Below are positions 31,502 to 41,620 of a stretch of DNA of 64,000 nt, piece by piece. The stretch is from Sva-07 sp041685755 (GTDB lineage Bacteria > Actinomycetota > Acidimicrobiia > Acidimicrobiales > Ilumatobacteraceae). Numbering within the stretch: the first letter of the stretch is position 1; every line of letters starts with the position of its first letter. The notes under the pieces were generated by a model. It did no database searches, had not been told where the DNA came from, and saw only the letters and a program-made list of their open reading frames with translations. Where the stretch lies: positions 1 through 64,000 of the forward strand of contig JAWLFC010000002.1 of assembly GCA_041685755.1 (NCBI GenBank). Direction: 5' to 3'. The position numbers and the translations under genes are program-made.

Positions 31502-32926
31502 ATGTCGATTCCGCAACGACTCCGAAAACTGACGATGGTGAAACTGACGATGGTGGCGGCGCTCGCCGTCACCGCCGTGGCGGTCGGCGCCACGGGGACC
31601 ACACCGCCCGACGTGGCGGAGGCGGAAACCGGCCCCGGCGCCGGCGGCGAGTACCACCCGCTCACCCCGACGCGCATCTTCGATTCGCGCCCGCCCGGCA
31701 TCAACGACGTCGCCCCGCTCGGCAAGAAGCCGGCCACCTTGGCCGGTTCCGACTTCGACGTCCAGGTCACCGGGCTCGGTGGGGTGCCCGCGGATCCGTC
31801 ACGAGTGCTCGCGGTCGTCGCCAACGTGACCGTGATCGAGCCCGAGGCATCCGGGTGGATGGCGGTGCGGCCGTCGGGGACCCCGATGCCCGATCCGCCG
31901 TCGTCGCTCGTCAACTTCAGCGCCGGCCGCAACGTGCCCAACACCGCCATCGTCGGTGTGGGCGCCGACGGCAAGATCACCGTGCGGCTGCGCGCTTCCG
32001 GGCGCGCCCACGTCGCCGTCGACGTGTCGGGGTGGATCTCGACCTCGTCGTACGAGACCCGGGGCGCCCGGCTCGTCCCGGTCGGACCCGCTCGCGTGCT
32101 CGACAGCCGCCGAGCCGGAGGCCTGCTGCGCTCGAAGGAGACGCGCTCGCTCACCATCCGCGGCGCGAACTCGTTCGAGCCGGCGATCACCTCGGTCGTG
32201 CCGGACGACGAGAGCGTCAGCGCGGTGATGGTCAACATCGTGGCGATCAACCGCCAACCGGGGAGCCGGTCGACCTACGTGGCCGCCACGCCGACGCCGA
32301 TTCCCTCCGGAACGCTGCCGACGGTCTCCAACGTCAACCTGCCCGCCGGCATCGTCAAGACCAACATGGCGATCGTCCCGATCGGGCCCGACGGGCGCAT
32401 CCACTTCTTCAACTTCTCCGGTGACCTCCACCTCGCGATCGACGTGCTCGGCTACTTCGAGTCCGACCCGGACCCGGACCAGGACTCGAGGGGGCGGATC
32501 GTCCCGCTCGACGTCCCGTTCCGGGCGCTCGACACCCGCGAAGCCGTCTTCGGCAGTGTGCCGCTCGGCAATGGCACGCTCGAGGAGTGGAGCTTCGCGG
32601 CGTTCGCCGACTCGGTCGAGAGGGAGAACACCAGCGGCGTCCAGGAGAATCTCGGCCCGCAATCGGCCCTGATCGGCAACCTGACCGCCACCGGCCTCCA
32701 ACGGACCTTCCCGAGCACGCCCGTGTCCACGTACCTCACGGCGTATCCGGGCGACGTCGGACGACCGCTCGTGTCGAATCTCAACCTCACCGAGGGCCCC
32801 TCCGTGCCGAACATGTCGCTGGTCCGCTACGGGTCCACCGCCAACAGCTCGAACTCGGTCAAGGTCTACAACCACGCCGGCAGCGTGCACTACGTGCTCG
32901 ACGTGTACGCCGTCGTGCTCGGCTGA
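31502..32926 (+). CDS. Secreted surface protein with three beta repeats
   Basis: A 474-residue protein with a signal peptide (about residues 1-42: basic start, MVAALAVTAVAVGATG, then a small-residue cleavage region). The mature part holds three repeats of about 120-130 residues, starting near 57, 195 and 340. Each opens with R(I/V/A)xDxR, passes through an NVT/NIV/NLT strand and a PxxSxxN(F/L) turn, and ends hvaiDVxGY-like (AVDVSGW, AIDVLGYF, VLDVYAVV). This looks like an adhesive or structural beta domain; function is unknown. AGGAGG lies 13 bases before the ATG. Confidence 0.8.
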   Translation: MSIPQRLRKLTMVKLTMVAALAVTAVAVGATGTTPPDVAEAETGPGAGGEYHPLTPTRIFDSRPPGINDVAPLGKKPATLAGSDFDVQVTGLGGVPADPSRVLAVVANVTVIEPEASGWMAVRPSGTPMPDPPSSLVNFSAGRNVPNTAIVGVGADGKITVRLRASGRAHVAVDVSGWISTSSYETRGARLVPVGPARVLDSRRAGGLLRSKETRSLTIRGANSFEPAITSVVPDDESVSAVMVNIVAINRQPGSRSTYVAATPTPIPSGTLPTVSNVNLPAGIVKTNMAIVPIGPDGRIHFFNFSGDLHLAIDVLGYFESDPDPDQDSRGRIVPLDVPFRALDTREAVFGSVPLGNGTLEEWSFAAFADSVERENTSGVQENLGPQSALIGNLTATGLQRTFPSTPVSTYLTAYPGDVGRPLVSNLNLTEGPSVPNMSLVRYGSTANSSNSVKVYNHAGSVHYVLDVYAVVLG

Positions 32927-32970
32927 CGGTCCGACCGGTCGACGGGCCCCGCGCCGGCGTCCGGCGTCGC

Positions 32971-33055
32971 TAGGCTGGCCCGACCGAATCGCCGGGCTGA
33001 TTCGACCGGTGCCTGAAGGCCCCTGCCCGGTTCGCACGTTCCCGAACCACGGAGG
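32971..33055 (+). promoter_or_regulatory. Promoter and structured 5' leader of ahcY
   Basis: TAGGCT (32971-32976) suggests a start near 32983, leaving a leader of about 80 bases. Two stems can form: CCGGGC (32992-32997) with GCCCGG (33025-33030), enclosing GGTGCC-TGAA-GGCCCC (33008-33023); and GGTTCG (33029-33034) with CGAACC (33043-33048). They share GG at 33029-33030, so they compete, and the second sits beside GGAGG (33051-33055). This resembles a riboswitch or translational switch. Confidence 0.5.
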
Positions 33056-33061
33056 CTTTCG

Positions 33062-34567
<1,506 letters not shown>

Positions 34568-34610
34568 ACGGGCGGTCACGGCGCTGATCTGCGGCGGCGC
34601 CGCATTGACG

Positions 34611-34623
34611 TCGAACGGTTCGA
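34611..34623. promoter_or_regulatory. 13-base palindrome upstream of ABC importer operon
   Basis: TCGAACGGTTCGA is a perfect palindrome around one base. It lies 20 bases upstream of TAGTGT (34644-34649), the likely -10, and about 77 bases before the ATG at 34701. That is a good place for an operator. Confidence 0.4.
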
Positions 34624-34700
34624 ACTTCCCCCCTCGGCCCGCCTAGTGTGACCCCCGCCACTACCGGGCCCATCGGGCGCGGCCGAGGAAAAGGGGAAGC

Positions 34701-35825
34701 ATGGAGAACGAGATCCGGGTCGGTCGGGCGCCTGCCCGTCGGGAAACCGACGGCGAGCCGTTGCTCGTCGTCGACGACCTGCGCACGCATTTCACCGTCG
34801 CTGCCGGCGCGGTGCGCGCCGTCGACGGCGTGTCGTTCGAGCTCTACCGTGGGCGCACCCTCGGCGTCGTCGGCGAGTCCGGCTCGGGCAAGACCGTGCT
34901 GTCGCGTTCGATCATGGGGCTCAACACCTCGGCCAACGCCGTGACCACGGGTTCGGTGCGCTACGCCGGTGACGAGCTGATCGGCAAGACCCCCAAACAG
35001 AAGCGCATGCTGTGGGGCGCCGAGATGGCGATGGTCTTCCAGGACCCGATGACGTCGCTCAACCCGGTCGTCACGATCGGCCGCCAGCTCACCGAGCACG
35101 TCCGGTACCACCTCGAGATGGGCAAGAAGGAAGCCGAGGAGGTCGCCGTCGCGCTGCTCAAGTCGGTCCACATCCCCGAGGCCGAGAACCGCCTCGACGT
35201 GTACCCGCACCAGATGTCGGGCGGGATGCGTCAACGCGTCTGCATCGCCATCGCGCTCGCCTGTGGCCCGCGGATGCTGTTCGCCGACGAGCCCACCACC
35301 GCCCTCGACGTCACCGTGCAGCACCAGATCCTGAACCTGCTCGCCGAGCAGCAGAGCGACCGCGCCATGGCGATGATCCTCGTGACCCACGACCTCGGCG
35401 TGGTCGCCGGGCGTACCGACGAGATCATGGTGATGTACGCCGGCAAGGTCGCCGAGAAGGCGCCGACCCACAAGCTGTTCTCCGAACTGCGCCACCCCTA
35501 CACCCAGGGCCTGCTGTGGTCGATCCCGAAGGTGACTCAGGCCAAGCGCACCCGTCTGAACGCCATCCCGGGTCGCCCGCCGAACCTGATCGACCCGCCT
35601 TCCGGGTGCAAGTTCGCGCCCCGCTGTGCCTACGCCCAGGACATCTGCCGAACCGAGGAGCCACCGTTGCGATCGATCGACTCACCCGACCACGTGTTCG
35701 CCTGCCACTTCCCGGTGGGGACGCCCGAGGGTGATGCGGCATTCGAGGCGAACATCGCTGCGGAGTTCCCGCCGGCGCTCGCTGCTGCGGGCAAGGTGCG
35801 CGCCAGTGAAGAGGTGATCGGCTGA
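34701..35825 (+). CDS. Peptide-type ABC importer ATPase (DppD/OppD family)
   Basis: A 374-residue ATP-binding subunit. Walker A is GESGSGKTVLS, the signature MSGGMRQRVCIAIA, Walker B MLFADEPTTALD, and the switch histidine is in LVTHDLGVV. The C-terminal oligopeptide-type extension contains CKFAPRCAYAQDIC, the cysteine cluster seen in DppD/OppD. It pairs with the next ATPase to drive the permeases at 38876 and 39826. AAGGGGAAG precedes the ATG. Substrate (peptides, sugars or others) is not shown by the ATPase. Confidence 0.93.
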   Translation: MENEIRVGRAPARRETDGEPLLVVDDLRTHFTVAAGAVRAVDGVSFELYRGRTLGVVGESGSGKTVLSRSIMGLNTSANAVTTGSVRYAGDELIGKTPKQKRMLWGAEMAMVFQDPMTSLNPVVTIGRQLTEHVRYHLEMGKKEAEEVAVALLKSVHIPEAENRLDVYPHQMSGGMRQRVCIAIALACGPRMLFADEPTTALDVTVQHQILNLLAEQQSDRAMAMILVTHDLGVVAGRTDEIMVMYAGKVAEKAPTHKLFSELRHPYTQGLLWSIPKVTQAKRTRLNAIPGRPPNLIDPPSGCKFAPRCAYAQDICRTEEPPLRSIDSPDHVFACHFPVGTPEGDAAFEANIAAEFPPALAAAGKVRASEEVIG

Positions 35826-36895
35826 TGGCCGGTTCCGGGACCGCCCACCTGCGTCCCGACGACGAGGTGCTGCTCCAGGTCACCGATCTCGTCGTCGAGT
35901 TCCCCGTCGGCAAGGGCCGCACGGTCAAGGCGGTCAGCGGCATCAGCTTCGACATCGCACGCGGCGAGACGCTCGGTCTCGTCGGCGAGTCGGGCTGCGG
36001 CAAGTCGACGACCGGTCGAGCCATCCTGCAGCTGCCCAGACCGACGGGCGGCTCCGTCGTGCTCGAGGGAGAGGATCTCTTGAGCCTCGACGCCAAGACG
36101 ATGCGCTCGCGGCGAACGCAGGTGCAGATGATCTTCCAGGACCCGATCTCGTCGCTCAACCCGCGACGGATGATCGGCGAGGTCGTGGCGGAGCCGCTCA
36201 ACGTCTGGGGCCCGAAGGACAAAGACGAGCAGTGGGACATCGTGGCCCGCATCCTCGACCAGGTGGGGGTCGATCCGGGGCCGGCGCGCTACAAGCGTCC
36301 GCACGAGTTCTCCGGCGGGCAGTGTCAGCGCATCTCGATCGCCCGTGCGCTCGTGATGGAACCGCAGCTGATCATCTGCGACGAACCGGTGTCGGCGCTC
36401 GACGTGTCGATCCAGGCGCAGATCCTCAATCTGCTCGACGACCTCAAGGCCGATCACGGTCTCACGCTCGTGTTCATCGCCCACGACCTCGCGGTGGTGA
36501 AGAACATCAGCGACCGGGTCGCAGTGATGTACCTCGGCAAGATGTGCGAGATCTCCGAGGCCGACGAGCTCTACGAACGCCCGGCGCACCCCTACACCGA
36601 ACTCCTCCTCGGCTCGAGCCCGGTGCCCGATCCCACCGTGGACGTCAACGCCGTCGAGGTGATCGAGGGTGAACTCCCGTCGCCGATCGCGCCGCCCTCG
36701 GGGTGTCGTTTCCGTACCCGCTGTCCCTTCGCCGACGAGATCTGTGCCGCCGAGGAACCGCAGATGCGCCGGGTCGGAGAGGACCACTGGGTGGCCTGTC
36801 ACCACCCGCTGATCGAGCCGTGGACCGACGGCGGTCCCGGCGTCTCGGCGGTCGCCGTCGGGGGCCCGCAGACGGGTGGCGCTCCGACTGTGTGA
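35825..36895 (+). CDS. Peptide-type ABC importer ATPase (DppF/OppF family)
   Basis: A 356-residue second ATPase of the importer, starting inside the previous stop (TGATG). Walker A GESGCGKSTTG, signature FSGGQCQRISIARA, Walker B LIICDEPVSALD, switch FIAHDLAVV, and the cysteine-rich C-terminus CRFRTRCPFADEIC. The overlap implies equal production of both ATPases, which form a heterodimer. The tail after residue 340 is Gly-rich. Confidence 0.93.
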   Translation: MAGSGTAHLRPDDEVLLQVTDLVVEFPVGKGRTVKAVSGISFDIARGETLGLVGESGCGKSTTGRAILQLPRPTGGSVVLEGEDLLSLDAKTMRSRRTQVQMIFQDPISSLNPRRMIGEVVAEPLNVWGPKDKDEQWDIVARILDQVGVDPGPARYKRPHEFSGGQCQRISIARALVMEPQLIICDEPVSALDVSIQAQILNLLDDLKADHGLTLVFIAHDLAVVKNISDRVAVMYLGKMCEISEADELYERPAHPYTELLLGSSPVPDPTVDVNAVEVIEGELPSPIAPPSGCRFRTRCPFADEICAAEEPQMRRVGEDHWVACHHPLIEPWTDGGPGVSAVAVGGPQTGGAPTV

Positions 36896-37052
36896 CATCG
36901 GTCATGTGTGCTAGACAATCGATGTTCTCAGCCGGGACGAGTCGCTCGGGTGGGGAGGGGGCGTCTTCGGGGTCGAGATTCCGCGGCGTTCGGCATCGTG
37001 ATCGACTCTTCGACATCAACAACAACCACACTTTCAACCTCATGGGGGATAC

Positions 37053-38810
37053 ATGCGACAGCGACGGGTAGTCACAGCACTCGCCATTCCGCTGGTGTTC
37101 GCGTTCGTGGCGGCATCGTGCGGGAGCGACGACGACAGCTCCGGCGACACCGACACCGGTGACGACACCACCGAAGAGACCACCGGCACCGACGACGACA
37201 CGGACACCGAACCGCCAGCGACGGTGCCGGACACCGACACCACCGTTGCCGAAGAGACCTCGGAGGCCGTCTACGGCGGCACGATCACCATCGGTCTCGA
37301 GAGCGAGGCCACGGGCCTGCGTCCCTGGGAGGACAGCTGCTCGTCGCCGTGCTACCACATCATGCGGTCGGTCTACGACCCGCTGATGGAGCAGATCAGC
37401 GACGGTGGTTACGGCCCGTTCCTCGCCGAGAGCCTCGAGTCCAACGAGGACTTCACCGTCTGGACGATGACGCTTCGCCCCGACGTCACCTTCCACAACG
37501 GCACGCCGTTGACCGCGCAGACCATCGTCGACATGTTCCCGCTGCAACAGGCCGGAGCCGCCGGCTCGTCGGCCATCGACGCCGCGAACCTGACCGGCGT
37601 CGCCGCCATCGACGACCTGACCGTCGAGTACACGTTGAGTGCACCGACGGTGGCCTTCCCGGCCACGCTCGCCGGCGCCCCGGTCGGCTTCCCGTTCGAC
37701 CCGGCTGCGGCGACTGCCGACCCCGCCGGCTACAGCACGAACCCGATCGGTACCGGTCCGTTCACCATGGTCTCGCGTGACATCGACAACGAGACGATCG
37801 TCGAGCGCAACGAGGACTACTGGTACACCACCGACGACGGCGACCAGTTGCCGTACCTCGACTCGATCTCGTTCCGTCCGATCCCCGACGAGGGCACGCG
37901 TCTCGACGCACTGCTGTCGGGAACGACCAACGCGATGATGTCGCTGCGCCAGGGCACCATCCGTGACGCCCGCGAGGCCAGCGACATCGAGCTGATCGAG
38001 TTCCAGGGCAACAACACCGGTGGCGGCATGTTCAACACGGCGGTCCCGCCGTACGACGACGTCCGGGTGCGCAGTGGCCTGCTCCACATGAACGACCAGG
38101 AGCGCGTCATCGAGGCCCTGGGTGGCAGTGGCATCTCGCTGCCGACCACGCAGTTCTTCTCCGCCGACAGTGTCTGGTGGACCCAGGAAGCGGCCGACGC
38201 CTACAAGACGTTCGACTTCGAGGCCGGCCTGGCCTTCTTGCAGGACTACGTCGCCGATCCGGCACGTTCGGACGGCAAGGCTGCCGGTGAGCCGATCGAC
38301 GTCGAGCTCTCGTGCCCGCCCGACCCGACCCTGATCGCGGCCATGCAGGTGCTCGAGCAGGTGTGGACCGGCTCGGGTGTCATCAACGTGAGCCTCACGC
38401 AGTTCGACCAGGCCACCCACATCAACAACGCCGTCAGCGACATCCACCAGGCCCACTGCTGGCGCTGGGGCGGCGAGGGCGACCCGTCGGCGTCGATCAA
38501 CCCGTTCGTCGCACCGTCGGACGTGTCGGTGGCCAACTTCCCGAACTACGACGACCCGGAGATGCAGGGGTGGGCTCAGGAAGCCAGCGCCACCGACGAC
38601 TTCGAGCGTCGCAAGGAGCTGTACGGCAACATCATGACCCGGATCAACGAGCAGTCGATCCTGTGGTACTCGGGCGGCACGGCGGTCATGGTCGCCCACG
38701 AGCCGGGCATCCGTGGCTTCAACAGCTGGACGCTGCCCGACGGCACCCTCGGAGTGGGCATCGCTCCGGAGGCTCAGGCCCGTTGGTTCCAGGTCTTCTT
38801 CGCCGAGTGA
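37053..38810 (+). CDS. ABC importer substrate-binding lipoprotein (SBP family 5)
   Basis: A 585-residue family 5 solute-binding protein. The N-terminus is a lipoprotein signal with lipobox VAASC, Cys23 being the lipidated residue, followed by about 45 residues almost entirely Asp, Thr, Glu and Pro, an acidic linker. The folded part has YGGTITIGLESEATGLRPWE, LAESLESNEDFTVWTMTLRPDVTFHNGTPL, NPIGTGPFTM and FNTAVPPYDDVRVRSGL, diagnostic of the peptide/nickel-binding type. It probably brings peptides, but ligand specificity is open. A 157-base gap separates it from the ATPases, with a GGGGGA Shine-Dalgarno. Confidence 0.93.
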   Translation: MRQRRVVTALAIPLVFAFVAASCGSDDDSSGDTDTGDDTTEETTGTDDDTDTEPPATVPDTDTTVAEETSEAVYGGTITIGLESEATGLRPWEDSCSSPCYHIMRSVYDPLMEQISDGGYGPFLAESLESNEDFTVWTMTLRPDVTFHNGTPLTAQTIVDMFPLQQAGAAGSSAIDAANLTGVAAIDDLTVEYTLSAPTVAFPATLAGAPVGFPFDPAAATADPAGYSTNPIGTGPFTMVSRDIDNETIVERNEDYWYTTDDGDQLPYLDSISFRPIPDEGTRLDALLSGTTNAMMSLRQGTIRDAREASDIELIEFQGNNTGGGMFNTAVPPYDDVRVRSGLLHMNDQERVIEALGGSGISLPTTQFFSADSVWWTQEAADAYKTFDFEAGLAFLQDYVADPARSDGKAAGEPIDVELSCPPDPTLIAAMQVLEQVWTGSGVINVSLTQFDQATHINNAVSDIHQAHCWRWGGEGDPSASINPFVAPSDVSVANFPNYDDPEMQGWAQEASATDDFERRKELYGNIMTRINEQSILWYSGGTAVMVAHEPGIRGFNSWTLPDGTLGVGIAPEAQARWFQVFFAE

Positions 38811-38818
38811 CCATCTCC

Positions 38819-38848
38819 GAACACACACTGAACACACACTGAACACAC
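38819..38848 (+). repeat. 11-base tandem repeat, 2.7 copies
   Basis: GAACACACACT occurs at 38819 and 38830, with GAACACAC at 38841. It fills the spacer between the binding protein and the permease and may simply be a replication-slippage product. Confidence 0.8.
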
Positions 38849-38875
38849 CGACCCCGGGGAGCAGTAGCAGTCATC

Positions 38876-39823
38876 ATGGCCAAGACCATCGCATTCGTAC
38901 TCTTGCGATTGATCGCAACGCTGTTTGCGGTCACCTTCTTGACCTTCTTGATGGTGGCGCTGCTCCCCGGGGACCCGGTCGACACGATCCTCGGCACCGG
39001 GCCCCGTGCGCCGGGCATCGAGGAGCAGATCCGCGAGGACCTGAACCTCGACGATCCGTTCCTCGTGCGCTACGTCTCCTGGCTCGGCAACGCCGTCACC
39101 GGCGACCTCGGCCAGTCCTACATCACCGACCAACCCGTCTCCGACACGATCAGCCAGCGCCTGCCGGTGACGGCGCAACTGGCGTTCATGTCGATCTTCC
39201 TCGCCGTCGTCGTCGCCGTGCCCGTCGGCGTGCTCGGCGCCTACAAGCAGGGCAAGTGGCAGGACAGCATCACCTCTGCCGGCGTCCAGGTGGCGCTGTC
39301 GATCCCCAACTTCATCTTCGGCATCTTCTTGATCTGGCTGTTCGCCGTGCAGCTCAACTGGCTCCCGGCGTCGAACTGGAACCGTCTCAGCGACGGCGTC
39401 TCGGACAACCTCAGGACCTCGATCCTTCCCGCCATCTCGCTGGCGCTCGCCCAGATGGCGCTGTTCTCCCGTCTGGTGCGCTCCGACATGATCGCGACGC
39501 TGCGTGAGAACTACATCCTGTCGGCCCGGGCCAAGGGGCTCAGCGACAAGTACATCCTCTTCCGTCACGCTCTGCGCCCGAGTTCGCTCAGCCTGATGAC
39601 GATCGTCGGCATCGCGTTCGGTGCCCTGCTCGGCGGCACGGTCATCATCGAGACCCTCTTCGCCGTACCGGGCCTCGGGTTCTCGCTGATCACCGCGATC
39701 AACTCGCGTGACATCCTCGTCATCCAGGGGATCACGGTCTTCATCGCGGCGATGTTCGTGATCATCAACACCGTCGTCGACCTCTTGTACGCCGTCCTGG
39801 ATCCGCGCATCCGAAGGAGCTGA
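38876..39823 (+). CDS. ABC importer permease (DppB family)
   Basis: A 315-residue permease with six membrane helices, beginning with the typical LRLIATLFAVTFLTFLMVALLPGDPVD. The conserved cytoplasmic EAA-like loop reads RAKGLSDKYILFRHALRPS. DPRIRRS ends the protein, as in the family. It forms the channel with the next gene's product. The ATG follows GGGGAGCAG. Confidence 0.93.
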   Translation: MAKTIAFVLLRLIATLFAVTFLTFLMVALLPGDPVDTILGTGPRAPGIEEQIREDLNLDDPFLVRYVSWLGNAVTGDLGQSYITDQPVSDTISQRLPVTAQLAFMSIFLAVVVAVPVGVLGAYKQGKWQDSITSAGVQVALSIPNFIFGIFLIWLFAVQLNWLPASNWNRLSDGVSDNLRTSILPAISLALAQMALFSRLVRSDMIATLRENYILSARAKGLSDKYILFRHALRPSSLSLMTIVGIAFGALLGGTVIIETLFAVPGLGFSLITAINSRDILVIQGITVFIAAMFVIINTVVDLLYAVLDPRIRRS

Positions 39824-39825
39824 AC

Positions 39826-40830
39826 ATGGCGACCACCGAAAGCAACATCGAGGCGGGCCGCCTCGTCCAGCCCGGCGTCCCGTCCCCCCAACCGGGCGAG
39901 GACTTCGCCGTGCCCACGGGGGTCAAGCCCCCGCGCAAGTCCGTGTGGGCGGTGTTCCGCGAGATGCCGTTGCTGGTGAAGCTCGGCACGATCTGGCTGA
40001 TGATCGTGCTGCTCTCGGCGATCTACGCCCAGCTCGACGTGCGGGTGTTCAACGGTTCGCTGCCGCTGGCCGATCCGAACCTGCAGCTCAACGGCTTCAA
40101 CGCGGCCACGGGCGAGTTCGGCACCGGCGAACCGCTCGAGTCGCCGTCGTGGGCCCATCCGCTCGGCACCGACGCCCTTGCTCGCGATTCGTTCGCCCGG
40201 GCGGTGCACGGTTCGTACGTGTCGGTGACGGTGGCGATCGTGTCCGTGGTCTGCGGCGTCGTCGTCGGTGGCCTGCTCGGATCCCTGGTCGGATTCGTGC
40301 GCGGCAAGACCGAGACCGTGATGATGGCGATGATCGACGTGCTGTTGGCGTTCCCGGCGCTGGTGCTGCTCCTCGCGCTCATCTCGATCTTCGAGGTGCG
40401 CGACCTGTTCGTGATCAGCTTCGTCATCGGCCTGCTGTCGATCCCGGCCTACACCCGGGTCTCCCGCGCGAACAGCCTCGCGATCTCCAACCGCGAGTTC
40501 GTGATGGCAGCCCAGGCGATCGGCACCAAACGATGGACCATCCTGCGGCGCGAGATCATCCCCAACGTGCTGCCGACGCTGCTGGCCTACGCGATGGTCG
40601 CCGCGGCGACCGTGATCGTCGTCGAGGGCTCGCTGTCGTTCCTGGGGCTCAGCGTGCAGCTGCCGCAGTCGAGCTGGGGCAACATGATCAACCAGGCCCG
40701 ACGCGACATCAAGGCCAACTTCGGCCAGGTGCTGTATCCGTCGGTGATCATGACCGTCACGGTGCTCGCCCTGAACCAGGTCGGCGACTTCTTCATGCGC
40801 CGCAGCGCCCATCGCGGCTCCTCGCTCTGA
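39826..40830 (+). CDS. ABC importer permease (DppC family)
   Basis: A 334-residue permease, 2 bases after the previous stop. A long N-terminal cytoplasmic section (about 45 residues) precedes the first helix; HPLGTDALARDSFAR follows, then the helices and the EAA-like loop AAQAIGTKRWTILRREIIPNVLPT, and GLSVQLPQSSWGNMI near the end. These are DppC hallmarks. It closes the five-gene importer operon, order ATPase-ATPase-binding protein-permease-permease. Confidence 0.93.
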   Translation: MATTESNIEAGRLVQPGVPSPQPGEDFAVPTGVKPPRKSVWAVFREMPLLVKLGTIWLMIVLLSAIYAQLDVRVFNGSLPLADPNLQLNGFNAATGEFGTGEPLESPSWAHPLGTDALARDSFARAVHGSYVSVTVAIVSVVCGVVVGGLLGSLVGFVRGKTETVMMAMIDVLLAFPALVLLLALISIFEVRDLFVISFVIGLLSIPAYTRVSRANSLAISNREFVMAAQAIGTKRWTILRREIIPNVLPTLLAYAMVAAATVIVVEGSLSFLGLSVQLPQSSWGNMINQARRDIKANFGQVLYPSVIMTVTVLALNQVGDFFMRRSAHRGSSL

Positions 40831-40841
40831 TTCGACCCCTA

Positions 40842-40874
40842 CCTGCCCGTCCGGACCCGACCCCGACGCGCAGG
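40842..40874 (+). repeat. 33-base dispersed palindromic element, copy A
   Basis: The element begins CCTGCCCGTCCGGACCCG and ends GACGCGCAGG, with terminal inverted CCTGC/GCAGG and the inner palindrome GTCCGGAC. It is identical to 41542-41574. The two copies sit in direct orientation on either side of the yczE-like gene. Confidence 0.85.
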
Positions 40875-40892
40875 CGTCACACGGTGCCGGGC

Positions 40893-41522
40893 CTACCGTG
40901 ACATCTCGGCGGCCAGCTCGGGTCGTGGCGTGATGGTGAGGTGGGGCAGGAACAGCTGGACCAGCGGTCCGATGCCGAGGGCGAACACGGCGGTTCCGAG
41001 CCCGATGGCGCCGCCGAGGGCGACACCGACCGCGAGCACGAACACCTCGATCCCGGTCCGGGCGGCGCGAACCGAGACGCCCCGGCGGGCGATACCGGTC
41101 ATCAGTCCGTCGCGTGGGCCCGGTCCGAGCCCGGCACCGATGTAGAGCGCCGAGCCGACACCGATCACCACGACACCGCCGAACATCATCACGAGTCGTG
41201 CCGCCAGCTGGTCGGGCTCGGGAACGATCGGGAGCACGAGGTCGACGACGAGGCCGATCTCGACGGCGTTGAGCACCGTGCCGAGCCCGGGCTGCTCACG
41301 CAGCGGGATCCACAGCACGAGCAGCGCCGCGCCGGTGAGGATGATCACCGTGCCGACGGGGATCCCCGTCAGGTCGCTCACGCCGGTGTGGAACACGTCC
41401 CACGGCGCGGCGCCGAGATCGGCGTCGATGATCAGGGCGATGCCGACACCGAAAAGTGCCAGCCCGACCACACAGCGCGCGATTCGTTCGACGGGCCGGT
41501 CGGTGGGGACGAAGCGGTGCAC
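40893..41522 (-). CDS. YczE-like integral membrane protein
   Basis: A 209-residue membrane protein with five or more helices. GVGIALIIDADLGAAPWDVFHTGVSDLTGIPVG and YIGAGLGPGPRDGLMTGIARR are the duplicated signature of the YczE/YyaS/YitT group, whose function is unknown (YczE is linked to surfactin production in Bacillus). The GTG at 41522 has TAGCGT 6 bases upstream. The gene is flanked by two identical 33-base repeats. Confidence 0.88.
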   Translation of the reverse strand: MHRFVPTDRPVERIARCVVGLALFGVGIALIIDADLGAAPWDVFHTGVSDLTGIPVGTVIILTGAALLVLWIPLREQPGLGTVLNAVEIGLVVDLVLPIVPEPDQLAARLVMMFGGVVVIGVGSALYIGAGLGPGPRDGLMTGIARRGVSVRAARTGIEVFVLAVGVALGGAIGLGTAVFALGIGPLVQLFLPHLTITPRPELAAEMSR

Positions 41523-41528
41523 CCCGGC

Positions 41529-41534
41529 ACGCTA
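41529..41534 (-). promoter_or_regulatory. TAGCGT -10 of yczE-like gene
   Basis: On the minus strand TAGCGT ends 6 bases before the GTG at 41522. Confidence 0.55.
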
Positions 41535-41541
41535 CGGCCTT

Positions 41542-41574
41542 CCTGCCCGTCCGGACCCGACCCCGACGCGCAGG
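41542..41574 (+). repeat. 33-base dispersed palindromic element, copy B
   Basis: Identical to 40842-40874 and in the same orientation, 7 bases beyond the yczE-like promoter box. Confidence 0.85.
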
Positions 41575-41620
41575 AGCTGCCCCGTCATCTCTGTCACAGG
41601 CCTTCGTCACACTTGGCTTC

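Noticed and set aside
32971..33061. Known SAH or SAM riboswitch
   Set aside because: The stems and loops do not match the consensus patterns I know, so it is reported only as an unassigned structured leader.
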